Below, piece by piece: positions 13,401 to 28,400 of a DNA stretch of 64,000 bases. The notes under the pieces were generated by a model. It saw only the letters and a program-made list of their open reading frames with translations. It had not been told where the DNA came from and did not search any database. Positions within the stretch are counted from its first letter, which is position 1, and every line of letters starts with the position of its first letter. Source of the DNA: Taeniopygia guttata (lineage: Eukaryota > Chordata > Aves > Passeriformes > Estrildidae); contig NC_133036.1 in NCBI RefSeq assembly GCF_048771995.1, positions 15,903,001 to 15,967,000 of the forward strand. Direction: 5' to 3'. A program made the position numbers and the translations under genes.

Positions 13401-16400
13401 TAGATTGTAAGTGCATTATGAAGATTGCGCAGTGCATCTTAGCTCCCCTTTGTAGATATATTCTAATTAGAAATATTCCTGATACCTTTTTAATTTGTAA
13501 AAGCAAAACCTAATTCATACTAAGTATAATTCCCCCCTGTGAGTGTTTTAATGTCAACATCAGTATTCTTGTGTTTTACAGCAATACCTAGAGCCTGTTT
13601 ATTTTTATATCTACACTTTGTTTGGACTTCAGGCAGTTTATGTCATTGCTCTGTATGTAACAAGCTGGCTTCTTAGTGGAACATGGCTTTCAGGGTTGTT
13701 GGCAGCTTGCTGGTATATTACAAACAGGTAAGTCAGATGAAACATTTAATCTTTCTAAAATTTTACCTAGTTTCAAAGGTAAGGCATTAAAGCTTTAACT
13801 GCATGATTAATTGGACAAAACATGAAACTATAAGGCCTCTTTCCAATTAGACAGAAGATGGAAAGCACGTTTAAATAACAAAAAATAATTAGAAAATAAT
13901 CAGAAAAGAGCTGACATATCAGACTGGGTTTTTAAAGGTTCTGGAAGTTTGAGTAGAAAATTTTGTCCTAAAAGTAGTCTCTGAAAGTGACATCTTTCAG
14001 ATGTGTCTGGAGTTCCAGGTGATGTACCCTGTCTTATCCAGCCTAGGATCTCTCAGGTGTTAAAACACCTGCATGAAAGCCCTTCAGGTGTCTCCTCACT
14101 GCCCCACACCTGCCTCCAGGGGTTCCTTCCACAACCTCAGCTCATCTGAAGTTCAGCTTCTCTCTCCCCTTATTCCTGTAGCCACTTCCTGCACTAAGCC
14201 TCAGATAAAAAACATGATAATTGAACTGTCCTAGTGCTTTACCACTTGAATATTATCAGTTTGGAGATAAAAACCTAAGAACTGGCTTTATGCCAGAATT
14301 AAGCTGCTGGCATGAAGCTAAGACTGGTGACATTGGCTGTTACCTGGAAATTGCTCAAGAAAATAAAAATACAGTCTTGGTTCTACCAGAAATGTTTGAT
14401 ATGTTAATGAGCAGCTCTGAAGGAATTTTTCTGCAAGCACATACACTACAGAATAATTACCAGTGTATGGAGGCAAGATGTTTCTTTCTCCAAATATAAA
14501 AGTAATTAAAAGCCACATGCAATGTACAGTATTTCACACATTTCTTTCATGAGGTCATCTCTTCCATTTACAGAATATCTGGAGCAAATTTGTCCATCTT
14601 TCTGATAATTGGTGAAAAGTGAGAGCTTGTTTCCTTTATGCAATATAATAAGTGCATAGAATGGATTTGGATGAAGCCTTTCTGTCCAGAGTAATTGAAT
14701 CTGAGACTACTGAATAATTCCATTTAGACACGTTCTTTCTCCAGCTAAGCATGTCTCAGATATGTTGCCTATTTGCCTTTTTAGCAAATATTTCCTCTAC
14801 ACCAGGAAAAAGAGAATCCTTTGTTTATAGCTTTTAAGTCAGGTTTTGCAAATGACCATCCTTTGGGGAAATCTTCCATCACATATTTCATATGTTCAAA
14901 AGCTTCAAAAAATGACCAAAAGCTCATAATCAATTAAACTGTCTTCATACTCAAGTCATTGGGATCACAGTAAAAATTATGTCCTGTTTTATTCTTATAT
15001 GTGTATTTGCAAAGCAAAAAATGAAGTAATGTGACTTGTCCTGTGGAAATCCACAAGCTGTATTTTGTGAGTGCTTTTAGTTTGGGGTGTATTTGTCATT
15101 TCTAAATTACCCAAGATGTGCTTCATAAGTAAGATGTAATCCATAGTGTATGTTTTTTACAGTTAGTGAAACTCAAGTACATCATTTGAGATGCAGAAAC
15201 AATGGATAACTTGCAGAACCTTCATAGTGATTTATTTTCAGAACCAGGTGTGTTGAAAGAATTGGAGTGTAGAGCCTCCATTTTTATAAATAAGGAGTTA
15301 AAATAGCACAAAGATGTTTGTCATTGCAAGCTGTCTGTCACCAAGTGTTTGCTTGATTTTAAATTTGAGAAACTCTCTGTTTTGTACAGAGTAGATACTA
15401 CAAGGGTAGAATTCACCATTCCTTTAAGGGAGAACTGGGCACTGCCATTCTTTGCTGTTCAGATAGCAGCCATCACATACCTACTCAGAAATCATCTACA
15501 GCCTGCTCAACAAGTGAGTATTTCTGACAAGTATGACACAATAAACTCGGTAACAGAGAACTGTCCTGATCTGCAAGAATAAAGCAAATGGGTGATACAG
15601 TTTCTTTTACCCACAGTTGAGTTACCACTCCTCATTTTGATCAAGTAACCACTATTTATACCACAGTAAAACAAGTATTGCATTTTAATCTGGGGGATGG
15701 AACTATCTGAGATCTCACTGTTTTCTTGCAGATGGTATTGCAGTAATAAAACACAGGAATAAGTCAAGAATTTGTAACTGTAATAAAATGTTTGTTATCC
15801 TCCAAGCTGTTATTGCAGTTAGAAGATTCAGTGTTTTAAAAGTGGTTTAAAATAAAACCAGATTAAGGTGGGCTTTGGTTTGGTTTCTTCGGGGTTTTTT
15901 TTTTTTGCTTGATTTTTTGTGTTTTAACAAAGAAATTATAAAACTTTGTTCCCTCCTTCCAGAGGCTCGCACTCATGGCTGTATTCATAGCAACGTTTCT
16001 CTTCAGCCTGACTTGGCAGTTTAACCAGTTTATGATGCTGATACAAGCATTGGCATTGTTCATACTGGACTGCTTGGACATGCTTCCCACAGCAAAGGTA
16101 ACTTTCTCTTTGAAAGAACCTACTTTTGTTTCTTTGTCTTCATAAAGCCAACAGTTTTGAAGTTGTTTTCCTAAGCAGTGGCCTGAATGCCCAGAAGAAT
16201 ACAGATAATGCTGTGTGCCTTGTGCTTTGAAGTAATCTCAGTGTATAAACCCTGCAAGTGTAAATGTGCTTGATGGAAACAACACCATTTCTGGTTTCTG
16301 TTCACTTGAATGTAGTTCATGTCTATTTAATTTTTGTCTACTTTTGTTTAGACACTATTTGACTCTTCCAAAAACCATCCTAACAGTTGATCTGATACCA

Positions 16401-19400
16401 CTTTAGCATGGCCAGCTTTAGCATGGCCTCTCAAAGCTGCCAGAAGAAGAAAGTACCACAGGAAATCTTTGTGTAAGCTGAAGTCAAAGCAGTGTATGAG
16501 TTTTGCCTCGAGCATTGTGCATCCTTGTTTGCCAGTCAGGGCCAAGCTCTGTGCACAGGAGGAGGATGCCAAACATCAGGTTGTTGGGGAGAAGCAGTTG
16601 TCTTGCCTGCATTGACATTCACCACAGAATAACAGCATTGCCCCTGCTGTGTTGCTGAGCTGGATAAGCCAGAAAATAAAACAAGTCTTACTAAGAAGGT
16701 CAGGGATCATTGACAGTCAATCTTACAAAATAGAAATGTACTGTAGAAGATGAAAACACTGTCTTTGACATAAATATTGCTGTGAAATTCTGCCAGGATC
16801 ATTTTAGGCATGGTGAAAGCTTGCACTGGTTGAAAAAGGTTCTAACTTTAGGAAAGGGTACAGGAGGATGAAGAGTAATTCATGTAAATCCATTTTAAAT
16901 TTGAAGCAGACTTGAACTGTACTGATTGAACTTAACTGAAAATTAGTATGGTGCCTGCATATCAAGATAAATGTGACTTACTTAAGTTTCTGAACTCTTC
17001 AATATATCAGCAGCTGCAAGCTGAAGTCAACATTTAATGTGACTGGTCAGCTGCCTTAAAAGTCAGCAAATTACCAGCGTCATCCTGAGTTACCCCAAAA
17101 CAGACTCACCGCACTGTGTCTGTACTCATCTTCAAAAAAGCACTACTAAGAATTCTTGGGAGTTTTTGGGCTCTTAGATACTGATTTACACCACTGCTGT
17201 AACACTAGACTGAACTTGGGATCTTTCTGTGAGGTAAAATACATATTTTGGTACCTCTGTGTCAGAAAATCAGCTGGGGTTTAGGGTTTACATTGGGCTG
17301 AACATTGATCAGAGTTTAGCATAACCCAAAAGGGGTTATATTGAACTATTTCTGAAAAATTTGAGAAGGCAGGTGATGTTTGTGTGGTGAACTGCACTGA
17401 ACCATAACTCTTTAGTCATAAAGACATCACAGAGGCTACAGAAACACTTCTTGGACTAAAGAAAATAAAAGCATCTTCCAAATATTAAGTAACTAATATT
17501 TTCCTCACACTGCAGTTACAATCAGCTATAATCAGCAGTTAATATGCTTGATTATAGGATCAGGCTTCCTTAAGTATAAAATGGGCATAAAATATTAACC
17601 TAAGTAGTTCAGGACATAAATATAAAAAGGATACAGTAATGGCTTTAAGTGTAATGATTTACTGCAAGATGATACATTATTTGCAAAAATAATTGATGTT
17701 GAAATAAATTCTAAAGCATATTCAGAGAAAAGCACCTATGACTGTATAGTTTTATAGACATAAAAATCTCATTATTGTTACAGGTTACATGGCTCTATCT
17801 CATTCAGATTTCTGGGTTACTGCTGGTCTGTGTCCTGCAGTTCTTCAATTCTATGATTCTTGGATCATTACTTATAAGTTTTAATGTTTCTGTCTTAATA
17901 GCAAGAAAAATCCAGGTAGGTACCAAAATACTTCTGTAGTACTAAATAAAGAGCATTTTTATATGTGTGTGTGTGTGTGTGTTTGAATGAGTAATTTAGA
18001 TGCATTATAATTTTCATTTAGTAATAATAATTAGAGGAATTACTATAGCATACAGCAACCCAAACATTGCCTGATCAAATAATGATTTCCATTACATTAA
18101 CTGCAGCTTAACCAAGCACATCAGACATCATAATTCCATGATTGCTATTAACATTAATCATTGTGCAAGCTGCAGTTTGGATCCTGAAAAAAAATTGCAT
18201 AAATGGACTTTACACCTGTTTCAGCAGGACTTGTCTTGCATTTATGGATCTGCCTCCAACAAAATAATCTGTAACAACTAGGACAGCTAGGCTCATGTCG
18301 AGTTCAGCTTCCTGAAATCCATTGTTTCTTTCAAAGATTAGGGTTTTTTTACTGTAGTTACAGTTCTTTTTTTTCTGATTCTGGCATTGTGGTCTCTGAC
18401 CACAAGAAAGGAGTTTACAGAGCCATTCCTATTGTCTGCACCTATTCCCAGTTATCTGTGAACAGCTTATCTGGATCTTGTAACTGGAAAATTGCTCAAA
18501 ACCCTGATGGAGCTCAACTGATGGAGCCAGAAGATCCTTTCTCATGTTTAGTGGAAGGTGTAATGAGTAGGTATTTCAAAAGGCACACAAGATTGTGGAA
18601 ATTAGGGAATAAGTTCTGTAAATATGCTAGGGCTGCTGCCAAGGAAAGGCTTTTTGGTTGCTTCCAAAACTCTGCCAGATCAAAGCTTTTATGACATTGT
18701 CTCTTCAGTTTTGTGCAAGAAGTATATCTTTATTCTGGCTACTTGGTTCTGTGTCCATTTTTGCTTAAATGACCCTAATGCAAATTTGGTGCTGCTCAAG
18801 ACTAGCAGATCACAGTTGTTTAAAATACCCTGCATGCTTTTGTTCCAAATACATTAAAAAAAAAAAAAAAAAGGACTGAAATACTAATATTTTCTTCTTT
18901 GTAGAAAAACCTAAAAAAGGGTGGCTTGCTTAATAGGTTTGGGAAGCTTATCCTCCATGTTCTACTAGTCCTGTGCTTGACTCTTCTAATAAATAAATTC
19001 ATTAAGGTAGGCAAATAATTTTTGATATCAAAAATTACACATTGTATTATGTTAAAAGCTATTTGTTAACCATCTACAGGAATATCATTAAACAAAAACC
19101 GCAGTAAGATTTTTCTGCATGTCAGAAACTGCATTTTAGAAATTAAAGATCGTTTTGCTAATCCTTGGTATACAGATTGGAAAACTTCATAAATTAACAC
19201 CAAATAATTGGTGTTAACTTGAAGGTCACCTGTAATTTTATATCAATTGTAGATCTCTACTGTTGAGCATTTGCTAAGTTTTTCACTGAATTTTCTTTTC
19301 AATTAATGTAGTTAAAACTGAATGCTTCTTTGGATGCAAAGCACCCATCTTAGTAAGCCTCTGTTGCTTTACAGTTTCATTTAAATGAAAAAAGCTGTTT

Positions 19401-22400
19401 ATTGTGCAACATTTTTGATATTTTAAATATAATTTCCTTTCTCTTCCCCCCTTGTAGAAAATTCTTAATCTTGAGTCAGATGAGCATATATTCAAATTCC
19501 TGAAAGCAAAATTTGGATTTGGAGCAACAAGGTATGATTTAGCTGCAGGTTTGCTTTTTGGTGTGACTTCTTTAATTGAAGCTTTCAGGTTGTTCCCATT
19601 TCAAATGTGTGCAATAAATCACAGTTTTACCTCATGTTTGTGTTATACTTGCCCTAAAAATAATCTGCACAACTGTGGCTTTATAATTTCTTGAGAAGAA
19701 AGGAAACTTTGATCCTTTTTGACATCAAGTTGTGAAATACATGATGGACAAAGGTGTTTTGTTGTTTTTTTTTTTAGAGATTTTGATGCTAACCTGTATC
19801 TTTGTGAAGAAGCCTTTGGTTTGCTGCCTTTAAATACTTTCTCAAGACTCTCCAGTACATTACTTTTTTATGTCTATGGATTTGTTCTCTTCCTTCTGAC
19901 AGTAGCAGCTGTAATTGTTGCCTTTCGGAACCTCAGGTAAATACAGTTTTAAGAAAATTCACATTTTTATCAATTTTCTTCAGCTGGCTGAGGAACTGAC
20001 AGGTGAACACAGCAGCAAATACAGCATTGCTTTGCACAGCTACTGAGGAGTGGGGTGTATGAGAGCGAAATCAGGCAGAATAAATAACTTCCAATTGAAG
20101 CTAAAAATGTAACCAAAGGAACATCCTTCTCTAGATTCAGTCAAGCTCTTTGCTGCTGAAGTTTTGCAGTATGTATAATGTTGGTTGGGTTTTTTGGGAG
20201 GAGGAGAAGAAGAAGGGGAAGGGTGTTTTTATCTAAAACATTTTTAGTTTGTTTAGTTCATCCCATCTTCCCTGTGCAAAGCACTCCAAATCACAGATTT
20301 CCCAGGTGTTACCCTCAAACTGCCCAGAAATGAGCTGGAATATTCTGTGCTGCACTTTGTGATCCATGTGAAGGGGCAGGAGCTGTAACTGCACCACTGC
20401 TGGCAGTTCCCAGATAATCTGTGGGATTTTGAGGTATCTACAGAGCACAGAAGAAAATCAGACAAATGTTATTTTTTAAAAAATGGTTAATTATAGAGCT
20501 CTCTGTTTACTTGTACAACCTGGGCAAAAGGTAGAAGAGATCATATAAAACTTGATAAAGCAAAAATTCAAGGAGTGTCACCTGACTAGTGTCACTATCA
20601 GAGATTTTAGGGAAGACTGGATAAAAAGGAGAGAGAACAGGAGAAAGGGAGAGTATCCAAGATATTCCAAAACTATGTTATGACAATTACATATTACAGT
20701 AGTAATTGTCAAATGTCAGTAATATGTAAATAATTTTGGTAGTATTCAGCCAGCCTCTTTAGAAACTTACTGGATCAGTCAATTTTCAAAATAAAGATTC
20801 TACAGCTCTTATTTTCTGTAAGCCTAGATGTAATCCCAAACATGTCCCTAATTTTTAATGTATTTATCTCACTTATCCCCTGCTCTGAAAAAAGAAAAGC
20901 CCACAAACTGAAGCAGCTTCTTTTTTTTTCTTTTTTTTTTTTTTCTTTTTTTTTTTCTTCTTTTTTTTTTTTTTTTTTTGAAGGGCCCTCCACATATATT
21001 CACAAGGCTAGACACCTCAAACAATAGCCACTCCCTTCAGGGCTCATTTTCCCAAACTCTGCTTCCAATCTTTGGCTTTAGTAACATCCAGACATACCAG
21101 CACAACCCCACAAATCACAGTTAAATTCTTCACTCTCATCAAAAGCCCTCTGAAAATGAGAGTCACTGCTTCAAAAAAAGAAACCAAGCTTGCTTTGCTG
21201 TAAACAATTTTATCTCATTATTCTAATGAGGTTGATGTAAAATTGCATTTCCAGAAATCTGCACATGAAAAGAAATACGTGATACTGCATCAAGTTGGTG
21301 GCATCAGGCTAAATTAGATCATAGATACAATAGAAGGTTGTGGGCTCATAGCAATGGTTGTTGTTTCTGGCCTCAGAAAGATCCAGAGCTTTTTAAAAGG
21401 CAGATAATTATATGAAATGTATTACACAACCTAATATAACACTTTTTTTCTTCAATTAGTGGTTCAGATCAAGTCCATTTTAAGGAAAAAATGGAAGAAT
21501 ATACAGTGACCCTGAAGCCTGATGCTGCCTACAGCTTAGTTCACACAGTTCTTTTTGGATGCCTGGCATTAAGCACAATGAGGTATAATTTTTTGATTCT
21601 ACTAAGGGCTTGTTCAGACGATTGAGTCTATTTTTATAAGGGTGTAAAACATGTTGACCACAAATTGATAGGATCATGAATCTTCTTTATCTCCCTAGTG
21701 TGTTTCTGCTTGTAGACTGAGGCATTTCCCAAATTCTGCCAGGAAGAATGGAAGTTTGGGAACAGAGATGTTCTGGAGCATGCATAGCAAAGTGCAGTGT
21801 CAATCCTGTGCTCAGTTTTTTCAGAGGCATGAAAGTCCAAGAAAACTGCATTCAGAATTTCTCTAGACATTAACTGCTCTCACAAGCAGCTTTGCAGAGC
21901 TCCAAATGATCATGGAAAGCTTGTGTTCTTTCAGGATGAAGTACCTCTGGACATCCCACATGTGTGTATTTGCATCCTTTGGCCTGTGCAGTACAGAGGT
22001 TTGGAAACTCATCCTCAAGTGTCTCCATCTCTACACGTCCCAGAGGGTGAGCACTGCCTTTCATCCACTGGGCTTTGGGCTGTATATGAACCGAGTCAAG
22101 GCTCAGGGTTGAATATTGCTTTTAGTTCTCTCAAACCAGGTATCTCTGCTGGATGTTTGTAAAAATTTAGTAAGTGAAATGGATTTTCTGGTGGTTTCTA
22201 TATTAAACAATTCCGTTGGAATACACTAGATGGCAATATAGATGTGGCTGTGAAAAATAACCATAATTTTACTAAAAAAGTCTCCATATTAAGAAATCAT
22301 CAGCAATCTGAGAAAACCATTGCAGTCAATTATATTGACAGTGTTTTCCACCTTGTAGAATACAGATTTAAAGATATAAATCCATTTTTTGTGATGGGTC

Positions 22401-25400
22401 TGTAGTTACGGTTTTACTTGAAAATAAAATCAGAATATGGGATTAAAATTCAGTCTCTTAAATTCCACTACGTTAAATATTTCAGATATCAATACATTAA
22501 AAATTAAGTCTATTAAATGTATCATCAAAATAACCTTTTTTTTTTTTTTCAATTTCTCATAGACACAGGTGATTAAGTATTCTATACCAATAATTACATT
22601 ACTGTACATTTCATTTAAGGTAAGAATTTTTTTCCTCAGTATTCTGGCATATTTTAGTTGCATTAAATTTTTTCTTTCTCCTAGAAGATTTGTCTTATTA
22701 GTAACCACATACAAGAATTACAACTGAATTTTAAAAATGAGGATAGCTGTGCATATGGAATTGTCTGTGAAGGATCAGTTGGGCTTATTTGATCCAAATA
22801 AGATAATAGATACAAGTGTTTATCTGACTGTATGTGTAAGTAGGAGGTGTTATTTAAATGCATGATTTTATGGAAATGGGAGTTGTCTCTTTTGGTTTTA
22901 ACTAAGTTGTAGATAACATGCATATTGTCACATTGTGTCATGATTTATTGCAGGAGCAGAAATAATCATAATCTCTACTACTGTGCCTCATCTCATGTTT
23001 TAAAGTTCAGAATTATTAAATAGTCAAGTACCTGGTTTGTCTTCTGTCTGTTCCAGAAATAGAACATTATTATAGTCAAACACTTGACTGTAACTGCATA
23101 AAACATACCTAAATCAGTAACATGTACAAGATTATCAGTCACAGTAGTGAGATAAAGAACACTGATTTAATGAGGAAACCATTCTTCTAATCTGTAGTCA
23201 CAAAGACAAAAGATTCAGAGTCTGCTTTGATGGAGGTAGTTGTTTCTGCAATAACTAGTCTGAGATGAAAATACATCTGTTAAATAATTCCCTTCAGAAA
23301 AACGCAAGATTCATTTCATTGTTACAGTTTGAAAGGCAGTAGTGAAGCAGTTAAGAAAGCTGCTAACAGAGTTCACTCCAGTATTGTGTTCCCCTCTAAA
23401 ACTGAAATAAAAAGTCAAAAAATACTGTTTTAAACTTAAATTGTCTTATTTTCCTGTTAGAGAACTCTTTTTGTCCGCTGATGTGACTGTTAGGAAGTCA
23501 TTTGCCATTTTCACCATCTCTGAATATGACAGAAACAATGCTATTTCTTCTGACAGGGGGGATACCAAGAGCATGACATTCTGATAGTCTAATGTGACAG
23601 ATCACTAGGAATAATTTTCCTCCCACTCTTCATAAGCAGATGTAAATTCTGTCAGATTCAATTCTGAAGTCAACAGAAACCACTGATTTCATGGGCTTTA
23701 GAGCAGTCGTTAGTTGTGCTCAGTCTGCTTGAAAAGCATCATTTTCATGTTTCTTTTAAATAGAGGAAATAATTTTTATTGACATTAAAAATACTATATT
23801 TCAAATTTCTCAGTAGGAATGAGAAATTTGTCACCTCTCAGTCGTTTTTTGTCCTGAGTCAGTTCTTACAGTTGAGCTGCCAGAAGAGTGGATCTCTCTG
23901 TGGATCTTTTCTGCAAAGCTGAGAGAGTTGATGAGAAGCCTGAGGGAATCACAGAATATTCTGAGCTGGAAGGGGCCCACAAAGCTCTTGTCCCAGATAC
24001 CTTGGCAGTGGTCAGACAAGAATACTTAGAGAGACATCCAGAAAGTACCCATTGCTTCTTTGAGAGTGTGGTTTTATATTCTCTCTCTAAAACCTTGTAA
24101 ACAGACAGTGGAAGGAGATTTTTGGAACAGAGACTTAGTTATCCTCTTTTCCAGACAAAATTTGTCTGTTCAGTCACTGACTGCTCAGATTGCAAGGGCA
24201 GTTTCTCTGTACACCACAAAGTGTTAACTGGCCATCAGGGCTGGTTTTCTAGAATTTGTAGGAGGGCAGCTTGGTGTTTATTATCTTTTATATTTGTCAG
24301 AAGAACTATCCCTCAGTGCAGTTCCTCAAAATAGGACTTTTATGGGATTATTAACCTAATCCTGAATAAGCCAATGAAAGCCTCTTTGGAGGCATGTGGT
24401 TACTACTACAGCCCCAAATACATGACTTGAACGATAATTTATTGAGATGCATCTGCAGCTCCAGTGCTGGCTTTTTCAGATTTCAGGTACAGGATGTTTT
24501 GAGACCTGTAAGACATCTGTATTCCTGTTTACGTGTGATTTTCATTATTACAGTGCGAACATCTTTCATATAAAGTGAAAAGCTGAAGTATTTTCATGCT
24601 ATTTTAGCTGTGCTGCAGATAACACAACACATGCATAAAGCAGTACCAAGTAGTATTTATGTTTCTCTTCTTGCACTTTTTAGGTAGGCTTCACCTTTAT
24701 CTGTGTTCATTGTATTTTAACTTCACAATACTGCTCATCAATTTTTGTTTGCATGTCAATAATTTCTGAATAAATTGTTGATACTTAAGGTGAGATCCTG
24801 AGCTTGAGCATTCTAATTCCAAGGATTGCCAAATAATCTTGATTTTTCTCTAAGCGTTAACTCTCTATTCCTATTACTTCTGCAGCTGCATTTTTATCTT
24901 CACCCCGGCCAAGTCCTTTTGTTCCAAACATGGACATTTATGCAACATATTCCCATGATCTGAGCAGTCTTTGGGTGTACTGAACAGCTTCAGTTCAGGG
25001 CTAACTTGAGCCACTTGACAACTGCTTTCTTTTCCTGAAGACTTTGACCCCCAGAGACAAGCACTGTTACAAGTTGGAAACATCTTTCACATTTCCCTCT
25101 CTCTTCTGAGCAGTTTGTTACATCCCTTATGTGCTCCATCTGTTGTTTTTATCCTCTCTTGGTGTCACCAGACTTTTTTCAATCTGACATATATTTGATT
25201 TACAAGACAAAGTTCTGTTAGTATTATTGGTCCATATTTTCATACGCTTTACTTTTTATTTGCCATTTTCTTGTATCTGGATCTCCTGAAGTACCTTAAT
25301 TTTGTCTTGGTTCTACTAATCAAATGTTGTGCTACCTGGAAATTTTTTAATTCAGTAATAGCAAGCCCCATGACCAAAGTTTTTCTCCTGTAGAAACTGC

Positions 25401-28400
25401 TTGTAGTCACTCAAAACTTGCAGTGCTGTGACTTAAAAAACCTTTACAGAGTGAATGCCATGGAATAGCCCCAGCACTGGGCAGGGAGCTGTGCCACTGG
25501 TTCCTCAGGAGGTTACAGGGCAGGGTGCACTGACTGAAAAGCAAAGCAGAGCCCATTCCTTCTGTCTTCACCCTGAAGGACTCCAAACTCTCAGAATGTG
25601 TAGCTGTCCAGGGCAGTTTAGTAATGAAGAGAGGAAATTTTGATTCATTATGAGACTCCACAATCTCCTTTCACAACAGCCGAATTTACTAATCTCTGGG
25701 AGAGCTTCTGAAGAGCAGAAATATATCTGTTATACTTCCCAGAGCTTCCCCAGTTTGTGATGCTGCCATGGCTCCACCTGGGAGATGCCAGGAGTATGTG
25801 AACAAGTGTTTTAAGGAAGCAGTTACACTAGTGAGGATCTTAATTGGCCCAGTTACACCTCCTGCCCCCAGGTCTGCCATGTAACTACAGTTTTAGTGAA
25901 GGAATGCCTGTGTTTGCTAAGGGACTCAGCAGCACCACATTCAAATTCCTTCTGAACCCTTGGATGAGCATTAAAATGGGATGAATAATGGCTTTTTAGA
26001 TTATCAGGTGGGTTTTCTTAGACTTTCTCTTGTAGCATTTCAATTTTCAAACCAGCAGTCCTCCTTATCTGAAGAAAGCAGGTTTGGAATAGGTTTCACC
26101 ATAACATCCTCTGTAGTAAAGACTGATGCACAGCAATCTGTCATTAGCATTGTCATTATCTTCCTTAATTGCTCCCTTCTGTCCTGAAATATTCACTGGT
26201 TTAAACAATAAACCCTTAAATAAATCATTGTTCCCTTAGCTTTTTGAACAGGAGAGTTAAGCTTTTCAGAATCAGTTTATATCCTTTTTTCTCTCCTCAG
26301 GATTTGATTTATGTATTGTTTGTAGTAAATTTTGAAATGCTTTCCCTTGATGGTCTAGTTGTTGTTATTCAGTCACAGCTTTATTTTTGCCTTCGGTGGT
26401 TCTCTTTTAATTCAAACTTCTGAAATATCATTAATAGCACCTGCAGTACATCTAATAATCTTCTGATACAGATTTCCTACATTTTTTTATTTAGTTTTAT
26501 ATTTACTTTCCAAACTTAATGTTAATTCTTGAGGCCTTGCCTTCTCTTGTCATCACTGACAATGGGTAGTTCTGGTCCTGTTCATCACGTGGCAAGAGCT
26601 GCAGGTCTCAAACTCTGAAACTGTGTTTTCATCCTGCAGTGACAGCCACCTCTCCTTCCTGGGAAGAGCAGAGAGACACACTTGTGTATTGCAATTTACC
26701 CGTAAGCTGGACAAGATTATTTGCCAGCTAAGAGGAAGTAATACATTTCAGCATCCAAAACTTGTTTGGTTTATTCTGTCTTCAGGTTGTTCTATTTTGT
26801 TTCCATTTTAGTTCTGGCCAGGAATAATGGATGAACTGTCAGAGCTGAGAGAATTCTATGACCCAGACACTGTGGAGCTGATGAACTGGATTAAGTAAGA
26901 GGATTTTTTCTCTATTTCAGTTAAATGCTATTTGTGTAGATCTAATGTTCTTAGTTATAGTGTTCTCTTTATTTGTCACAGCTCAGCAGTGAACTCTGGT
27001 GACCCGTGAGGATAGTTAGGGTGAGTGGGTTATCAGGAGGTTGGGTATGAGCAGCTGTGGAGAGCAGCTCCATGCTCAGGTTCAGTATCCCTGCTGTGTT
27101 CCATGTGCACCAGGGAACCAGCTGGTCCCTTTGCTCCCATAAGCACACAGTTTTCCCAGACAGAAGAGGAAAATTTGGAGATGTCAGACTTCTCTCCTCA
27201 TATTATAGCTACTTTACATTAGTAGACTTCTGCAGTGAAATAATTTTATTCCCCACCCCCCCCCCCCCCAACCTAATATCCTTCTCAACTCTGTAAATGT
27301 TAAAAAGTTTGGATGTAGTGCTGGAAAATCCTGCAGTCTGTTTGTTGGACTTGAAAACAATCTAAGTTGTTTCTGCTTGTTATAATGAATCCCAACAGCT
27401 GATCCAAACTGCAAGCAAAATATTTTTAATTGAACTTGAACTTGTTACAGCTACACATAGGTGCAGTCTTTCAGGAGTGTGAGTTAATCATTCCAACCCC
27501 ACCTTATAATTTCTGCTTTCTCACAGAGCATAGGAAGGTATTTTTTAGGTGGAAACAGTTTGGAATACTTCATGTAGAAGATGCTGAGAAAAAAGGCCAG
27601 GTAGGATGTTCTCTGGAGGGCTGAGTTCTCTGGAGAACTGAAGGAATATGTTCTCTGTTAACATAGAGCAGCCACTAAGAACGTTCAGGTTAAGTTTCTG
27701 AACAGGGAGATTCCTGGGACTTGTATTTTTTTGCAACTCCAACAATGATTTAAAAAAAAGAAAATTGGTTTCATGCTACAGAGGAAAACATTCTGAAAGT
27801 AAATCTGAATATACAACATTAAATATTGAACTGTTTGAAGTATTTCCTTGGAGTATTTCCTTCATATGCAATGAACTTCAGTGAAACCAGTCACCCAGCC
27901 TGTTCTCCCCATGGCAACATATTTACACTCCATAATGTTGTATTTCTTTAATCCATAAACTAGAAGAAGTAATTTAGAAGTAAAATATATTACAAGCCTT
28001 CACTGACTTATTTTGAAAGCAGGCCATGATTTTTTTCCATCATTTAGAATCTTTGCAGCCTTATTGACATATTTTTGTGACTAATGTTTACCAGCCAGTT
28101 CCATTTAGCACTACTGTTTTATTAAAAGATGGTAAATGTCTGATAGTTAGGTCTCTTGTGTGCAATATATAGAGTTATATATAGATTTATACATAAAATA
28201 TGCATGTGAAGTTATTCCCAGCCATGAACTGGATTTGACTGGCTCCAATGAGAATAATTTTTCATGTGTTCTTAGTGCTGAGAATGCTAAACTGGTGCTT
28301 GTCATCTCTTCATTCCAAGTCATGACAGACAATTACAGAGGGGCATTTTTTTACTTAGAATTTATTGTATTTAGAAATATTATTCCTGTAAAGAAGAGTT

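Noticed and set aside
14010-14200. Moderately GC-rich patch that might be a retroposon
   Set aside because: No diagnostic repeat end or family sequence could be recognised.
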